DNA of 24,436 bases from JAADHG01 sp964418645. GTDB taxonomy: Bacteria > Bacteroidota > Bacteroidia > Flavobacteriales > Flavobacteriaceae. The stretch's first letter is position 1. Each line of letters begins with the position of its first letter. The position numbers and the translations under genes are program-made. Of this stretch, positions 6,795-15,017 are shown piece after piece. Under the pieces are notes generated by a model. It saw only the letters and a program-made list of their open reading frames with translations, was not told the DNA's origin and searched no databases. Where the stretch lies: positions 1 to 24,436 of the forward strand of contig CAYQME010000035.1 of the NCBI GenBank assembly GCA_964418645.1, given 5' to 3'.

Positions 6795-9152
6795 ATGGAT
6801 AATATATACTTATTAATGATTGTTGCCCTTGCCATTTTAGCTATTACTGACTTGGTTGTAGGTGTAAGTAATGATGCCGTTAACTTTTTAAATTCGGCTA
6901 TTGGCTCTAAAGCAATTTCGTTTAGAACGATTATGATTGTTGCGAGTTTAGGTATTGCTTTAGGGGCTATTTTTTCAAGTGGTATGATGGAGGTTGCCAG
7001 AAAAGGGATTTTTAATCCGGGTGAATTTATGTTTGATGAGATCATGTATATCTTCATGGCAGTAATGATAACTGACATTCTCCTTTTAGACTTCTTTAAC
7101 ACACTTGGCATGCCAACCTCCACAACGGTTTCTATTGTTTTTGAATTATTAGGAGCGGCTGTGGCTATGGCTTTGATTAAAATTGGTGCCAATGATGGCA
7201 ATTTTTCAGATTTATTAACTTATATAAATACTTCGAAAGCAGCTACAATAATTTTTGGTATTCTCCTTTCTGTGGTTGTCGCCTTTTCTGTTGGTGCATT
7301 TGTACAATGGGTTTCAAGATTGTTATTGTCCTATAACTTCGAAAAGAAAGCCAAATGGGTTGGCGCTTTGTTTGGTGGCATTGCTTTAACTGGAATAGTA
7401 TATTTTATCTTAATGAAAGGAATTAAAGGAGCAGATATTGCTAAGCAAAACCTTGATATTATTGGAGGCTCTACAATAAAAGACTTTTTAGAAATACAAG
7501 TCCTTCCTATTATTGGTGTAAGTTTAATATTCTGGTCCATATTATCTTATGCTTTAATTCATTTTCTTAAAACCAATATCTACAAACTAATTATTATTAT
7601 AGGAACATTTTCTTTAGCTTTAGCTTTTGCGGGAAACGATTTGGTAAACTTTATTGGTGTCCCCATCGCTGCATGGCAATCTTACGAGGCTTGGGTTGCC
7701 GCAGGTGTCCCAGCTCATGAATTTAGCATGGGTGTTTTGGCTTCAAAAGTACCTACACCAACTTTGCTCTTATTTATAGCTGGTGTAGTGATGATACTTA
7801 CTTTATGGTTTTCTAGCAAAGCCAAAGCCGTTGTAAAAACTTCTATTGATTTATCCAGTCAAGGAGATACAAAAGAACGTTTTCAACCCAATTGGTTATC
7901 CAGAGGGTTTGTTAGGTTTGCTATGGGCTCTTCAAAAATGACCTCTTATATTTTACCACAGTCATGGCAAAATAAAATTGAACAGCAATTTGAAAAGCCT
8001 GTCATATCACTATCCAAAGATAAAACACTTGAACTTCCCGCCTTCGATTTAGTACGTGCTGCAGTAAATTTAATGGTCGCTAGTGTACTTATATCTATAG
8101 CAACGTCCTATAAATTACCGCTTTCAACAACTTATGTAACTTTTATGGTGGCCATGGGGACATCCTTGGCGGATCGTGCTTGGGGAAGCGAAAGCGCCGT
8201 ATATCGTGTAGCTGGTGTGCTGAATGTAATTGGAGGATGGTTTTTTACAGCAATAAGTGCATTTACTGTAGCGGCTATAATAGCTTATCTTATTAATTTA
8301 GGTGGTCCAACGGCTATTGCTATTTTATTATTTATTGCAGTATTACTTTTAGGTCGAAACTATGTGTCACACAAGAAAAAATCTAGAGAAGTTAAGGCTG
8401 AAGATAGTTTAGAAAAAGCAGAAAGCAGTTCAGTGCAAGGAGTAATTCATGAGAGCGCTAAAAATATTGCAAATGTTGTTAAACGTGGAAATAGAATTTA
8501 CACCAATGCTATTAAAGGACTTGCAATGCAAGATTTATCGCTTCTTAAAAAGAATAAAAAACAAATTGTCAAGCTCTCCAACGAGGTTGATGAATTACGT
8601 GACAACATCTTTTATTTTATTAAAAATTTAGATGAATCTAGTGTAGGTGCAAGTAACTTTTATATTAATATTTTAGGCTATCTACAAGACATGACTCAAT
8701 CTTTAGAATATATTTCTAAAGTAAGTCATAAGCATGTTAATAATAATCATAAAAAATTAAAGTTCAATCAAGTTAAAGAACTTAAACAGGTTGATGATAA
8801 GCTTGAAGTTCTATTTAATGATACTAAAACGGCTTTCGATTCTCAATCTTTTGAGCAAATTGGTGCTATTATAAACGAGAAAAAAGAAGTTTACGATTTA
8901 GTAAAAGAAAAAATTCAGAAGCAGGTAGAACGTACACGAACTGAAGAATCGAGTCCGAAAAACACAACTTTATATTTTAGTTTGTTATTAGAAACTAAAG
9001 ATTTGTTAAATGCTACTATGAATTTACTTGAGGAGTATCATGGGGCTCACGATAGCTCAGTAAAACCAGCTACTATTTCGGTTATTGAAGAGGAAGTTAT
9101 CACTAATAAAAATGAAGATGATTCCAAAGATAATTCTGATACTAAAGAATAA
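6795..9152 (+). CDS. PiT-family inorganic phosphate transporter with C-terminal PhoU-like domain
   Basis: A 785-residue inner-membrane carrier. Residues 1 to about 530 form the PiT fold, with the two duplicated signatures: GVSNDAVNFLNSAIGSKAI near residue 23 and AGNDLVNFIGVPIAAWQ near residue 278. About a dozen hydrophobic helices surround them. Family members couple phosphate entry to H+ or Na+. From about residue 555 to 745 the protein is soluble, charged and helical (NIANVVKRGNRIYTNAIKGL; NEVDELRDNIFYFIKNLDES), resembling the PhoU/DUF47 helical bundles that often accompany PiT genes as separate proteins. Here they are fused, so the transporter probably carries its own regulatory module. 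The C-terminus is an acidic Glu/Asp/Lys tail. The gene follows the porin by 69 bp and ends at a terminator. Direct role in phosphate uptake is firm; how the PhoU-like part acts is inference. Confidence 0.94.
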   Translation: MDNIYLLMIVALAILAITDLVVGVSNDAVNFLNSAIGSKAISFRTIMIVASLGIALGAIFSSGMMEVARKGIFNPGEFMFDEIMYIFMAVMITDILLLDFFNTLGMPTSTTVSIVFELLGAAVAMALIKIGANDGNFSDLLTYINTSKAATIIFGILLSVVVAFSVGAFVQWVSRLLLSYNFEKKAKWVGALFGGIALTGIVYFILMKGIKGADIAKQNLDIIGGSTIKDFLEIQVLPIIGVSLIFWSILSYALIHFLKTNIYKLIIIIGTFSLALAFAGNDLVNFIGVPIAAWQSYEAWVAAGVPAHEFSMGVLASKVPTPTLLLFIAGVVMILTLWFSSKAKAVVKTSIDLSSQGDTKERFQPNWLSRGFVRFAMGSSKMTSYILPQSWQNKIEQQFEKPVISLSKDKTLELPAFDLVRAAVNLMVASVLISIATSYKLPLSTTYVTFMVAMGTSLADRAWGSESAVYRVAGVLNVIGGWFFTAISAFTVAAIIAYLINLGGPTAIAILLFIAVLLLGRNYVSHKKKSREVKAEDSLEKAESSSVQGVIHESAKNIANVVKRGNRIYTNAIKGLAMQDLSLLKKNKKQIVKLSNEVDELRDNIFYFIKNLDESSVGASNFYINILGYLQDMTQSLEYISKVSHKHVNNNHKKLKFNQVKELKQVDDKLEVLFNDTKTAFDSQSFEQIGAIINEKKEVYDLVKEKIQKQVERTRTEESSPKNTTLYFSLLLETKDLLNATMNLLEEYHGAHDSSVKPATISVIEEEVITNKNEDDSKDNSDTKE

Positions 9153-9185
9153 TTTAGTTGGTTAGTTAGAGATTCTTATGTATCT

Positions 9186-9213
9186 AAAAAGCACCTCTCT
9201 CGAGGTGCTTTTT
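9186..9213. terminator. Bidirectional intrinsic terminator after PiT
   Basis: A 12-bp stem, AAAAAGCACCTC (9186-9197) / GAGGTGCTTTTT (9202-9213), with loop TCTC. The symmetrical A and T runs allow it to end both the PiT transcript and the leftward RDD-protein transcript. Confidence 0.88.
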
Positions 9214-9223
9214 AATTTATCTT

Positions 9224-9730
9224 CTATAAGTCTTCCATAGTTTCTCCAATCATATCAATATCTTGTGCAGCATCTCTTTGAGCATTAAATTTTTTAATAT
9301 CTACTACGTAAGTATCGGATACTGAATCGTGCCAACCTCTCCCTTCGCTCCCTAAAAAAGAGAAAGCATCAAATGGTATTAATCGACATAAACTCCTTAA
9401 AAATATATCCTTGACTGTTGGTTTAGTTCCGTCTTCAATAACAACCATAGTTTTAGTAATAAACTTTCCAAGAGACCTTTGAGTAAGTGTCTCTAATACT
9501 ATAAAATATGTAAGCGTTATAATTATACCTAATACTAGCTCACCTATACTTTCTAAAGTTAATATATAGTTTAGGGGTGCGTCGAAACCTATTAATGACA
9601 TAAGTCCTATAATATATCCTATTGCTATTGAAAGTATGTAATATCCAACAATATCAATGAGCATATTTATAAAGCGTTTTTCTCGACTTGCAAAAATTTT
9701 TGACGTTACCATAAAATTTTCTTTATTCAT
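9224..9730 (-). CDS. RDD-family integral membrane protein
   Basis: A 168-residue protein with the RDD-domain layout. A basic-acidic opening (ASREKRFINMLIDIVGYYIL, with the characteristic Arg19 and Asp26) leads into a first hydrophobic helix (about 27-47). A second follows at about 62-88, and then the conserved QRSLGKFITKTMVV loop and a third amphipathic stretch, FLRSLCRLIPFDAFSFL. The C-terminus (WHDSVSDTYVVD) matches the usual end of the family. RDD proteins are of uncertain function; some act in ion or osmotic homeostasis. It is a single gene between terminators, with a consensus -7 element (9751-9758) about 20 bp before the ATG. No functional tie to the phosphate genes is evident beyond adjacency. 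Confidence 0.87.
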   Translation of the reverse strand: MNKENFMVTSKIFASREKRFINMLIDIVGYYILSIAIGYIIGLMSLIGFDAPLNYILTLESIGELVLGIIITLTYFIVLETLTQRSLGKFITKTMVVIEDGTKPTVKDIFLRSLCRLIPFDAFSFLGSEGRGWHDSVSDTYVVDIKKFNAQRDAAQDIDMIGETMEDL

Positions 9731-9750
9731 TTGATATATTTAAGTGCATT

Positions 9751-9758
9751 CAAATATA
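9751..9758 (-). promoter_or_regulatory. -7 promoter element of the RDD gene
   Basis: The minus strand reads TATATTTG, a perfect TAnnTTTG, 20 bp before the ATG at 9730. It predicts a very short leader of about 14 nt. No matching -33 TTG is visible. Confidence 0.45.
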
Positions 9759-9783
9759 ACTTTCTTTGTTAAATAAAATAATG

Positions 9784-9791
9784 TAATTTCG
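9784..9791 (+). promoter_or_regulatory. Possible -7 element of the lipoprotein gene at 9815
   Basis: TAATTTCG matches five of six fixed positions of TAnnTTTG and lies 23 bp before the ATG at 9815. It is divergent from the RDD promoter element 26 bp away. Confidence 0.35.
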
Positions 9792-9814
9792 TTTTCTAAC
9801 CAATTCCATTTTTT

Positions 9815-10537
9815 ATGAAAAAGTATTTCCTTTTATGTGCTTGTTTTACAATAATGCTTACCTCTTGTAACCAACCGTTAACTAGCGATCAGCTACTTGA
9901 TAAAACCATGGCTTATCATGATCCTAATGGCAATTGGCATACTTTTAATGGCACTTTTTCAGTACGTATGGAAACTCCGAGTAGACCTCCTCGGGATAGT
10001 AAAATAACAATTAATCTTTCTGATGATAGCTTTAATCTGGTAGCAACTAGAGATTCTGTTACTACACGGTATTTGATAAACAACGGCAAATGTGTTATCA
10101 CGGCAACCGATTCATTAAGAATTGCAAATCAAACTGAAAAACCGAGACGCTCACATTGTGAAATGACTGAGTTTTTCAAAAACTATTACACATACTTATA
10201 CGGTCTCCCAATGAAACTAAAGGATCCCGGGACTCATATTAGCGATACAATTGAACACAAAACTTTTAAAGGAAAAGAGTATTTGGTGCTGAAAGCGAGT
10301 TATGATGAAGGTGTGGGTAGTGACATGTGGTATTTTTATTTTGATCCTAAAACTTATGCTATGGAAATCTATCAGTTTTTTAGAACAGATGAAAATGGAA
10401 ATCAAAAAGAGGATACTGGCGAATATATTTTGTTATCGGATGAGGTTGTAATCAATGATATAAAAATGCCTAAATCTCGAGTATGGTATACCAATAAAGA
10501 GGATAAACTTTTAGGTACTGATATTTTAAATAAATAA
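9815..10537 (+). CDS. Lipoprotein of unknown function, probably DUF6503 family
   Basis: A 240-residue protein with a lipoprotein signal (MKKYFLLCACFTIMLTSCNQ, lipobox LTSC, Cys18). The mature start (LTSDQLLDKTMAYHDPNGNW) recalls a conserved Bacteroidota lipoprotein family with an AYHDPNGNW motif, which I place tentatively in DUF6503. The remainder alternates strands and polar turns (TFNGTFSVRMETP, DSVTTRYLINNGKCVITATD, VGSDMWYFYFDPKTYAMEIYQFF), consistent with a LolA/LolB-like half-barrel that might bind a lipid; that comparison is by eye. It is transcribed alone, convergent with the cytosine deaminase gene, leaving 11 bp between stops. No catalytic residues are recognised. Likely anchored in the outer or inner membrane facing the periplasm. 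Confidence 0.8.
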   Translation: MKKYFLLCACFTIMLTSCNQPLTSDQLLDKTMAYHDPNGNWHTFNGTFSVRMETPSRPPRDSKITINLSDDSFNLVATRDSVTTRYLINNGKCVITATDSLRIANQTEKPRRSHCEMTEFFKNYYTYLYGLPMKLKDPGTHISDTIEHKTFKGKEYLVLKASYDEGVGSDMWYFYFDPKTYAMEIYQFFRTDENGNQKEDTGEYILLSDEVVINDIKMPKSRVWYTNKEDKLLGTDILNK

Positions 10538-10548
10538 CAACTTACAAT

Positions 10549-10986
10549 CTAAACACCTATATCTTCATTCCATAATTCAGGACTGTTTGCAATAAACGAT
10601 GCCATAAGGGTTTTACATTCTTGGTTATCGGCAATTTCTATGGTAACACCTCTAGACTTTAAAAGCGCTTCTTCGCCTAAAAAAGTTGTGTTTTCTCCAA
10701 TAATGATTTTTGGGATTCCATACAATAAAATGGCACCACTACACATCGCACAAGGTGATAAGGTAGTATATAGTGTACAGTTTTTATAAACACTTGCAGG
10801 TTGGCGTCCAGCATTTTCAAAAGCGTCCATTTCACCATGAAGTACCACACTCCCATCTTGGATTCTTCGGTTATGTCCTCTTCCAATAATTTTTCCTTGG
10901 TGTACTAAGACAGAGCCAATAGGTATACCACCTTCCTCTAAACCTTTTCTAGCTTCTTCTATTGCTGCATTTAAAAATTCATCCAT
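10549..10986 (-). CDS. Cytosine deaminase, yeast Fcy1-type nucleoside/base deaminase
   Basis: A 145-residue zinc deaminase: HGE at His50/Glu52 and PCAMC at Cys79/Cys82 supply the zinc ligands and the proton shuttle. The whole chain follows the yeast cytosine deaminase as I recall it: GRGHNRRIQDGSVVLHGE, VYKNCTLYTTLSPCAMC, the YGIP and GEN motifs, and the C-terminal WNEDIG. With an offset of about 12 residues, His50, Glu52, Cys79, Cys82 and Asn39 fall on yeast His62, Glu64, Cys91, Cys94 and Asn51. Trp139 and Asp142 match the yeast lid residues. The expected reaction is cytosine to uracil plus ammonia, a pyrimidine-salvage step. The alternatives, tRNA-adenosine deaminase (TadA) or guanine deaminase, fit less well because their C-termini differ. 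It lies just downstream of nrdA on the same strand, with a terminator between. Confidence 0.85.
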   Translation of the reverse strand: MDEFLNAAIEEARKGLEEGGIPIGSVLVHQGKIIGRGHNRRIQDGSVVLHGEMDAFENAGRQPASVYKNCTLYTTLSPCAMCSGAILLYGIPKIIIGENTTFLGEEALLKSRGVTIEIADNQECKTLMASFIANSPELWNEDIGV

Positions 10987-10994
10987 AAAAAAAT

Positions 10995-11027
10995 AAAAGG
11001 CATAGTGTTTCCACTATGCCTTTTTTT
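10995..11027. terminator. Intrinsic terminator after nrdA
   Basis: A perfect 13-bp stem, AAAAGGCATAGTG (10995-11007) / CACTATGCCTTTT (11012-11024), with loop TTTC, sits between the nrdA stop at 11031 and the deaminase ATG at 10986. On the minus strand the T run continues to the edge of the deaminase start codon, so nrdA transcripts should end here; the deaminase then needs read-through or its own promoter. Confidence 0.85.
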
Positions 11028-11030
11028 AAA

Positions 11031-13675
11031 TTAAGATCCACACATTAGGCAATCATCTCCTTGTCCAGATTTGGCACTCGCTATTAATGCTTTCATTTCT
11101 TCAGCAGACATAGGTTCTACCTCTGTAGTTTCAATTTTTTGGGCAAACTTTGCAGCTGTTTTAGCAGCTTTTTCCATTTGTTGTGCAACTACAATTTGGG
11201 GAGTGACGTCCTGAGATACTTCTATTACAGTATCTGTTGGTTCTTCTTTTTCCTTTTTATCTAAAGTAAATTTAATGGCATCGACAGCACTTTTAGTACG
11301 TAAATAATACATGCCTGTTTTTAAACCGCTTTTCCAAGCATAAAAATGCATTGAGGTTAATTTTGCCATTGTAGCACCTTCCATAAATAGGTTAAGTGAT
11401 TGTGATTGATCAATAAAATAGCCTCTTTGACGAGACATATCTATAATGTCTTTCATGCTCAATTCCCAAACAGTTCTATACAGTTCTTTGATATCTTGAG
11501 GGATAATATCAATATTTTGTATAGAACCATTTGCTCTCATGATGTCTTGTTTAAGGGCTTCATTCCAAAGACCAAGTTTAACTAAATCTTCTAATAGATG
11601 TTTGTTAACTATAATAAATTCTCCAGATAATACACGTCTTGTATAAATATTGGAGGTATATGGTTCAAAACACTCATTGTTTCCTAAAATTTGAGACGTA
11701 CTTGCCGTAGGCATTGGCGCCACTAACAACGAATTACGTACGCCATTTTTAAGTATTTGTTTGCGTAGTTTTTTCCAATCCCAATTACCACTTAATTCTT
11801 CATCCTTAATTCCCCAAAGGTTGTGTTGAAATTCTCCTTTGCTTATTGGAGACCCTTCATAGGTTTGATAAAAGCCATCTATTTTGGCTTCTTCCATAGA
11901 TGCTGTAAGTGCTGCAAAATAAAGTGTTTCAAAAATATCTTTGTTTAATTGTTTGGCTTCGTCACTTGTAAACGGCAAACGCAGTTTAATAAATGTATCG
12001 GCTAATCCCTGAACACCAAGTCCTATTGGGCGATGACGGAAATTAGAGTTTTTAGCTTCTTCTACTGGGTAGTAATTTCTATCTATTACTTTATTTAAAT
12101 TTTTTGTTACGCGTTTGGTAATACGAAACAGTTCTTTATGATCAAATGCGCCATTTTTAATAAACATTGGCAACGCAATAGAGGCTAAATTACAAACCGC
12201 TATTTCATCTGGAGAGGTGTACTCCATAATTTCAGTACATAAATTTGAAGAACGAATCGTTCCTAAATTCTTCTGATTTGATTTTCGGTTTGCTGCATCC
12301 TTATACAACATATATGGTGTTCCCGTTTCAATTTGAGATTCTGTAATTTTCTCCCAAAGTTCACGAGCCTTAATTGATTTTCGTCCTTTACCTTCAGTTT
12401 CATATTTTGTGTACAGTGCTTCAAATTCTTCGCCATGAACATCACATAATCCAGGGCATTCGTTAGGGCACATTAATGTCCATAAGCCATCTTCTTGCAC
12501 GCGTTTCATAAAAAGATCTGAAATCCACATGGCATAAAATAAATCGCGAGCACGCATTTCTTCTTTTCCATGATTTTTTTTCAGCTCCAAGAAATCAAAA
12601 ATATCAGCATGCCAAGGCTCCATGTAAATGGCGAAACTTCCTTTGCGTTTCCCGCCGCCTTGATCTACATAACGTGCTGTATCATTAAACACCTGTAACA
12701 TAGGCACAATACCATTACTAGTACCATTAGTACCAGCAATATAGCTGCCTGTGGCTCGTATATTATGAATAGAAAGCCCTATGCCTCCTGCGGATTGTGA
12801 AATTTTTGCTGTTTGTTTTAAAGTATCGTAAATCCCTTCAATACTATCGTCCTTCATGGTTAATAGGAAACACGAAGACATTTGTGGTTTTGGTGTTCCA
12901 GAGTTAAATAATGTAGGCGTTGCGTGTGTAAAATATTTTTTAGACATGAGTTCGTACGTCTCAATGGCAGCATCCAGATCGTTTAGATGAATCCCTATTG
13001 AAACTCTCATGAGCATATGTTGTGGACGTTCGGCAATTTTTCCGTTAAGCTTTAAAAGATACGATCGTTCTAATGTTTTAAACCCGAAGAAATCATACCC
13101 AAAATCCCGATTATATATAATTGTAGAATCTAATTTCTCTTTATTTTCCATGATAACATTATACACCTCATCAGATAAAAGTGGTGCATTTTTTCCAGTT
13201 CTNNNNNNNNNNNNNNNNNNNNNNNNNNNNNNNNNNNNNNNNNNNNNNNNNNNNNNNNNNNNNNNNNNNNNNNNNNNNNNNNNNNNNNNNNNNNNNNNNN
13301 NNCCATGATAACATTATACACCTCATCAGATAAAAGTGGTGCATTTTTTCCAGTTCTCGGGTTTACATAAGTATAAAGATCCTCCATAACCTCACTAAAG
13401 GTTTTCTTAGTATTTTTATGTAAGTTGGACACTGAAATTCTTGCAGCTAAACGTGCATAATCTGGATGTGCAGTAGTTAAAGTTGCGGCAACCTCTGCAG
13501 CTAAATTATCCAATTCGCTTGTTGTTACACCATCGTACAAGCCTTCTATAACACGCATTGAAATTTTTACAGGATCCACAAGTTCATTTAAACCATAGCA
13601 TAATTTACGTACTCTTGCTGTAATCTTGTCGAACATCATTGGTTCCTTTCTGCCGTCTCTTTTTACTACATACAT
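11031..13675 (-). CDS. nrdA: Ribonucleoside-diphosphate reductase class Ia, large (alpha) subunit, split by an assembly gap
   Basis: Makes deoxyribonucleotides from NDPs together with NrdB. The two pieces, 13303-13675 and 11031-13202, rejoin in frame once the gap and one copy of a 55-bp repeat (155 bp in total) are removed, giving 2490 bp and 829 residues. The join reads SDEVYNVIMENKEKLD. The N-terminal ATP-cone, MYVVKRDGRKEPMMFDKI, binds the allosteric effector. In joined numbering the catalytic triad is in NLCTE (Asn426, Cys428, Glu430); the redox pair is Cys217 (SSCFLLTMKDD) and Cys443 (AVCNLAS). The MPTAST motif is present, and the tail ends DDCLMCGS, the cysteine pair that re-reduces the active site. 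It lies 222 bp downstream of nrdB on the same strand, with only structured non-coding sequence between, and is probably co-transcribed. Confidence 0.96.
13148..13202. repeat. Left copy of the 55-bp repeat flanking the assembly gap
   Basis: Starts CCATGATAAC and ends CCAGTTCT, immediately before the N run, and is identical to 13303-13357. Both copies encode the same piece of NrdA around SDEVYNVIM. This is the signature of two overlapping contigs scaffolded without merging. Confidence 0.95.
13203..13302. other. 100-N assembly gap
   Basis: Exactly 100 N, the conventional size for a gap of unknown length. The flanking duplicates and the in-frame rejoining of nrdA indicate that no sequence is missing. 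Confidence 0.97.
13303..13357. repeat. Right copy of the 55-bp repeat flanking the assembly gap
   Basis: Identical to 13148-13202 and directly after the N run. Collapsing the two copies restores one uninterrupted nrdA. Confidence 0.95.
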
Positions 13676-13696
13676 ATTTTTAGTTCTTTTCTTTAT

Positions 13697-13875
13697 TTTC
13701 TGAAATATTTTCAGAAAAATGGTTAGTTAGTTAGTCTAAATTGGTAAACTGATTGGAATCAGATAAAAATTTAGGTTTTTAATTTGGTTTCTAATTAATT
13801 AAAGGTTGTTTCTTAGTTACTGAAACATTTCATTAATTATAAAAAAGTTGTTCATTGGTTCTCATTTTCATGAGA
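13697..13875 (-). promoter_or_regulatory. Hairpin-rich nrdB-nrdA intergenic region
   Basis: The 222 bp between nrdA and nrdB hold three perfect inverted repeats: TTTCTGAAA/TTTCAGAAA (13697-13717, loop of 3), CTGATT-GG-AATCAG (13749-13762) and TCTCAT-TTTC-ATGAGA (13860-13875). None has a proper T run on the minus strand, so they are not clear terminators. They may stabilise or process the nrdB-nrdA message and set the subunit ratio, which is inference. No gene or -7 element is visible here. Confidence 0.35.
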
Positions 13876-13897
13876 GTGACATTTAATTCAAAAAAAA

Positions 13898-14878
13898 TTA
13901 AAAATCGGCGTCAAAACTGAATTTGTCTTTTTCCTCTTCCTTATTAAGAATACCTGCTTTTTGGTATTCTGAAACACGTTTTTCAAAGAAGTTGGTTTTT
14001 CCTTGTAATGAAATCATGTCCATAAAATCGAAAGGATTAGTTGCATTATATACTTTTTCGCAACCAAATTCTACCAACAATCTGTCGGTAACAAATTCAA
14101 GGTATTGAGTCATTAATTTTGAGTTCATCCCAATTAAACTCACTGGTAATGACTCTGTAATAAATGAGCGTTCAATATCTAAAGCATTGGTTAATATTTT
14201 GGTGATTTTTTCTTTAGGGACTTTATTTATCATGTGGTTATTATGCAAATGCACTGCAAAATCGCAATGTAAACCTTCGTCTCTAGAAATAAGCTCATTC
14301 GAGAACGTTAGCCCTGGCATTAAACCCCGTTTTTTAAGCCAAAAAATGGAGCAAAAACTACCTGAGAAAAAGATGCCTTCAACAGCAGCAAAAGCAATTA
14401 AACGCTCTGCAAAGCTTGGCGAATCAATCCATCGTAAAGCCCATTCTGCCTTTTCTTTAATTGCAGGAAAATGTTCTATAGCCGTAAATAGTTTGTCTTT
14501 TTCTGCGTCTTCTTTTACGTAGGTATCTATTAACAACGAATAAACTTCGGAGTGTATGTTTTCCATCATGATTTGGAAACCATAAAAGAATTTTGCTTCG
14601 GTATATTGTACTTCAGATACAAAGTTTTCAGCCAAATTTTCATTTACTATACCATCACTAGCTGCAAAAAATGCTAATATGTGTTTTATAAAATAGCGCT
14701 CGTCGTCATTTAACTTGCTTTCCCAATCTATTATGTCTTGATGCAGGTCAATTTCTTCGGCTGTCCAAATACTCGCTTCTTGTTTTTTATACCACTCCCA
14801 AATATCATGGTGTTGGATAGGAAAGAGTACAAAACGATTTTTGTTTTCCTGTAAAATAGGTTCAATTTGTTGCGACAT
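13898..14878 (-). CDS. nrdB: Ribonucleoside-diphosphate reductase class Ia, small (beta) subunit
   Basis: A 326-residue ferritin-like protein that generates and holds the tyrosyl radical for NrdA. Visible di-iron ligands and radical site in order: Asp75 in FFAASDGIVNENL, Glu106 and His109 in MMENIHSE, radical Tyr113 in EVYSLLIDTY, a second Glu in FAAVEGIFFSGSF, and Glu/His in SRDEGLHCDF. The sequence is closer to the eukaryote-like R2 (ENIHSE-YSLLIDTY) than to E. coli NrdB. The acidic-aromatic C-terminus DKFSFDADF is the tail that docks on NrdA. It lies upstream of nrdA on the minus strand. The tyrosine is present, so this is not a Tyr-less class Ic type. Confidence 0.96.
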   Translation of the reverse strand: MSQQIEPILQENKNRFVLFPIQHHDIWEWYKKQEASIWTAEEIDLHQDIIDWESKLNDDERYFIKHILAFFAASDGIVNENLAENFVSEVQYTEAKFFYGFQIMMENIHSEVYSLLIDTYVKEDAEKDKLFTAIEHFPAIKEKAEWALRWIDSPSFAERLIAFAAVEGIFFSGSFCSIFWLKKRGLMPGLTFSNELISRDEGLHCDFAVHLHNNHMINKVPKEKITKILTNALDIERSFITESLPVSLIGMNSKLMTQYLEFVTDRLLVEFGCEKVYNATNPFDFMDMISLQGKTNFFEKRVSEYQKAGILNKEEEKDKFSFDADF

Positions 14879-14983
14879 ATTGATTTTTATTATATGAAAT
14901 TTGACTGAAAATTTTGTTTCAACTCGGGAGTAACAAATATTTAAAAATGAAGTCGAATATGAAAGTCTATTTTATAAACATTG

Positions 14984-15013
14984 TTAACAAGTTTTTAACA
15001 ACGAGTATCTTTT
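14984..15013 (+). promoter_or_regulatory. Perfect TTAACA-N5-TTAACA pair followed by a -7-like element
   Basis: TTAACA at 14984-14989 and again at 14995-15000 are 11 bp apart, and TATCTTTT (15006-15013, five of six fixed positions of TAnnTTTG) begins a further 11 bp on. This is the same geometry as the end of the array before the TonB receptor gene. It points rightward into a gene-free region. With only two units this could be chance in AT-rich DNA. Confidence 0.35.
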
Positions 15014-15017
15014 TTCC

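Noticed and set aside
6788..7201. A 137-codon antisense frame under the PiT gene
   Set aside because: It is the mirror of the hydrophobic PiT sequence and has no motif or promoter.
13009..13308. Plus-strand open frame running into the N gap
   Set aside because: It is antisense to nrdA and is extended only by undefined bases.
13148..13357. A genuine tandem duplication inside nrdA
   Set aside because: The copies are exact, lie at the edges of a 100-N scaffold gap, and collapse to a perfect frame.
13724..13735. GTTAGTTAG repeat near nrdA (and a similar one near 9158)
   Set aside because: Short, low-complexity, and common in AT-rich intergenic DNA; period 4, not 11.
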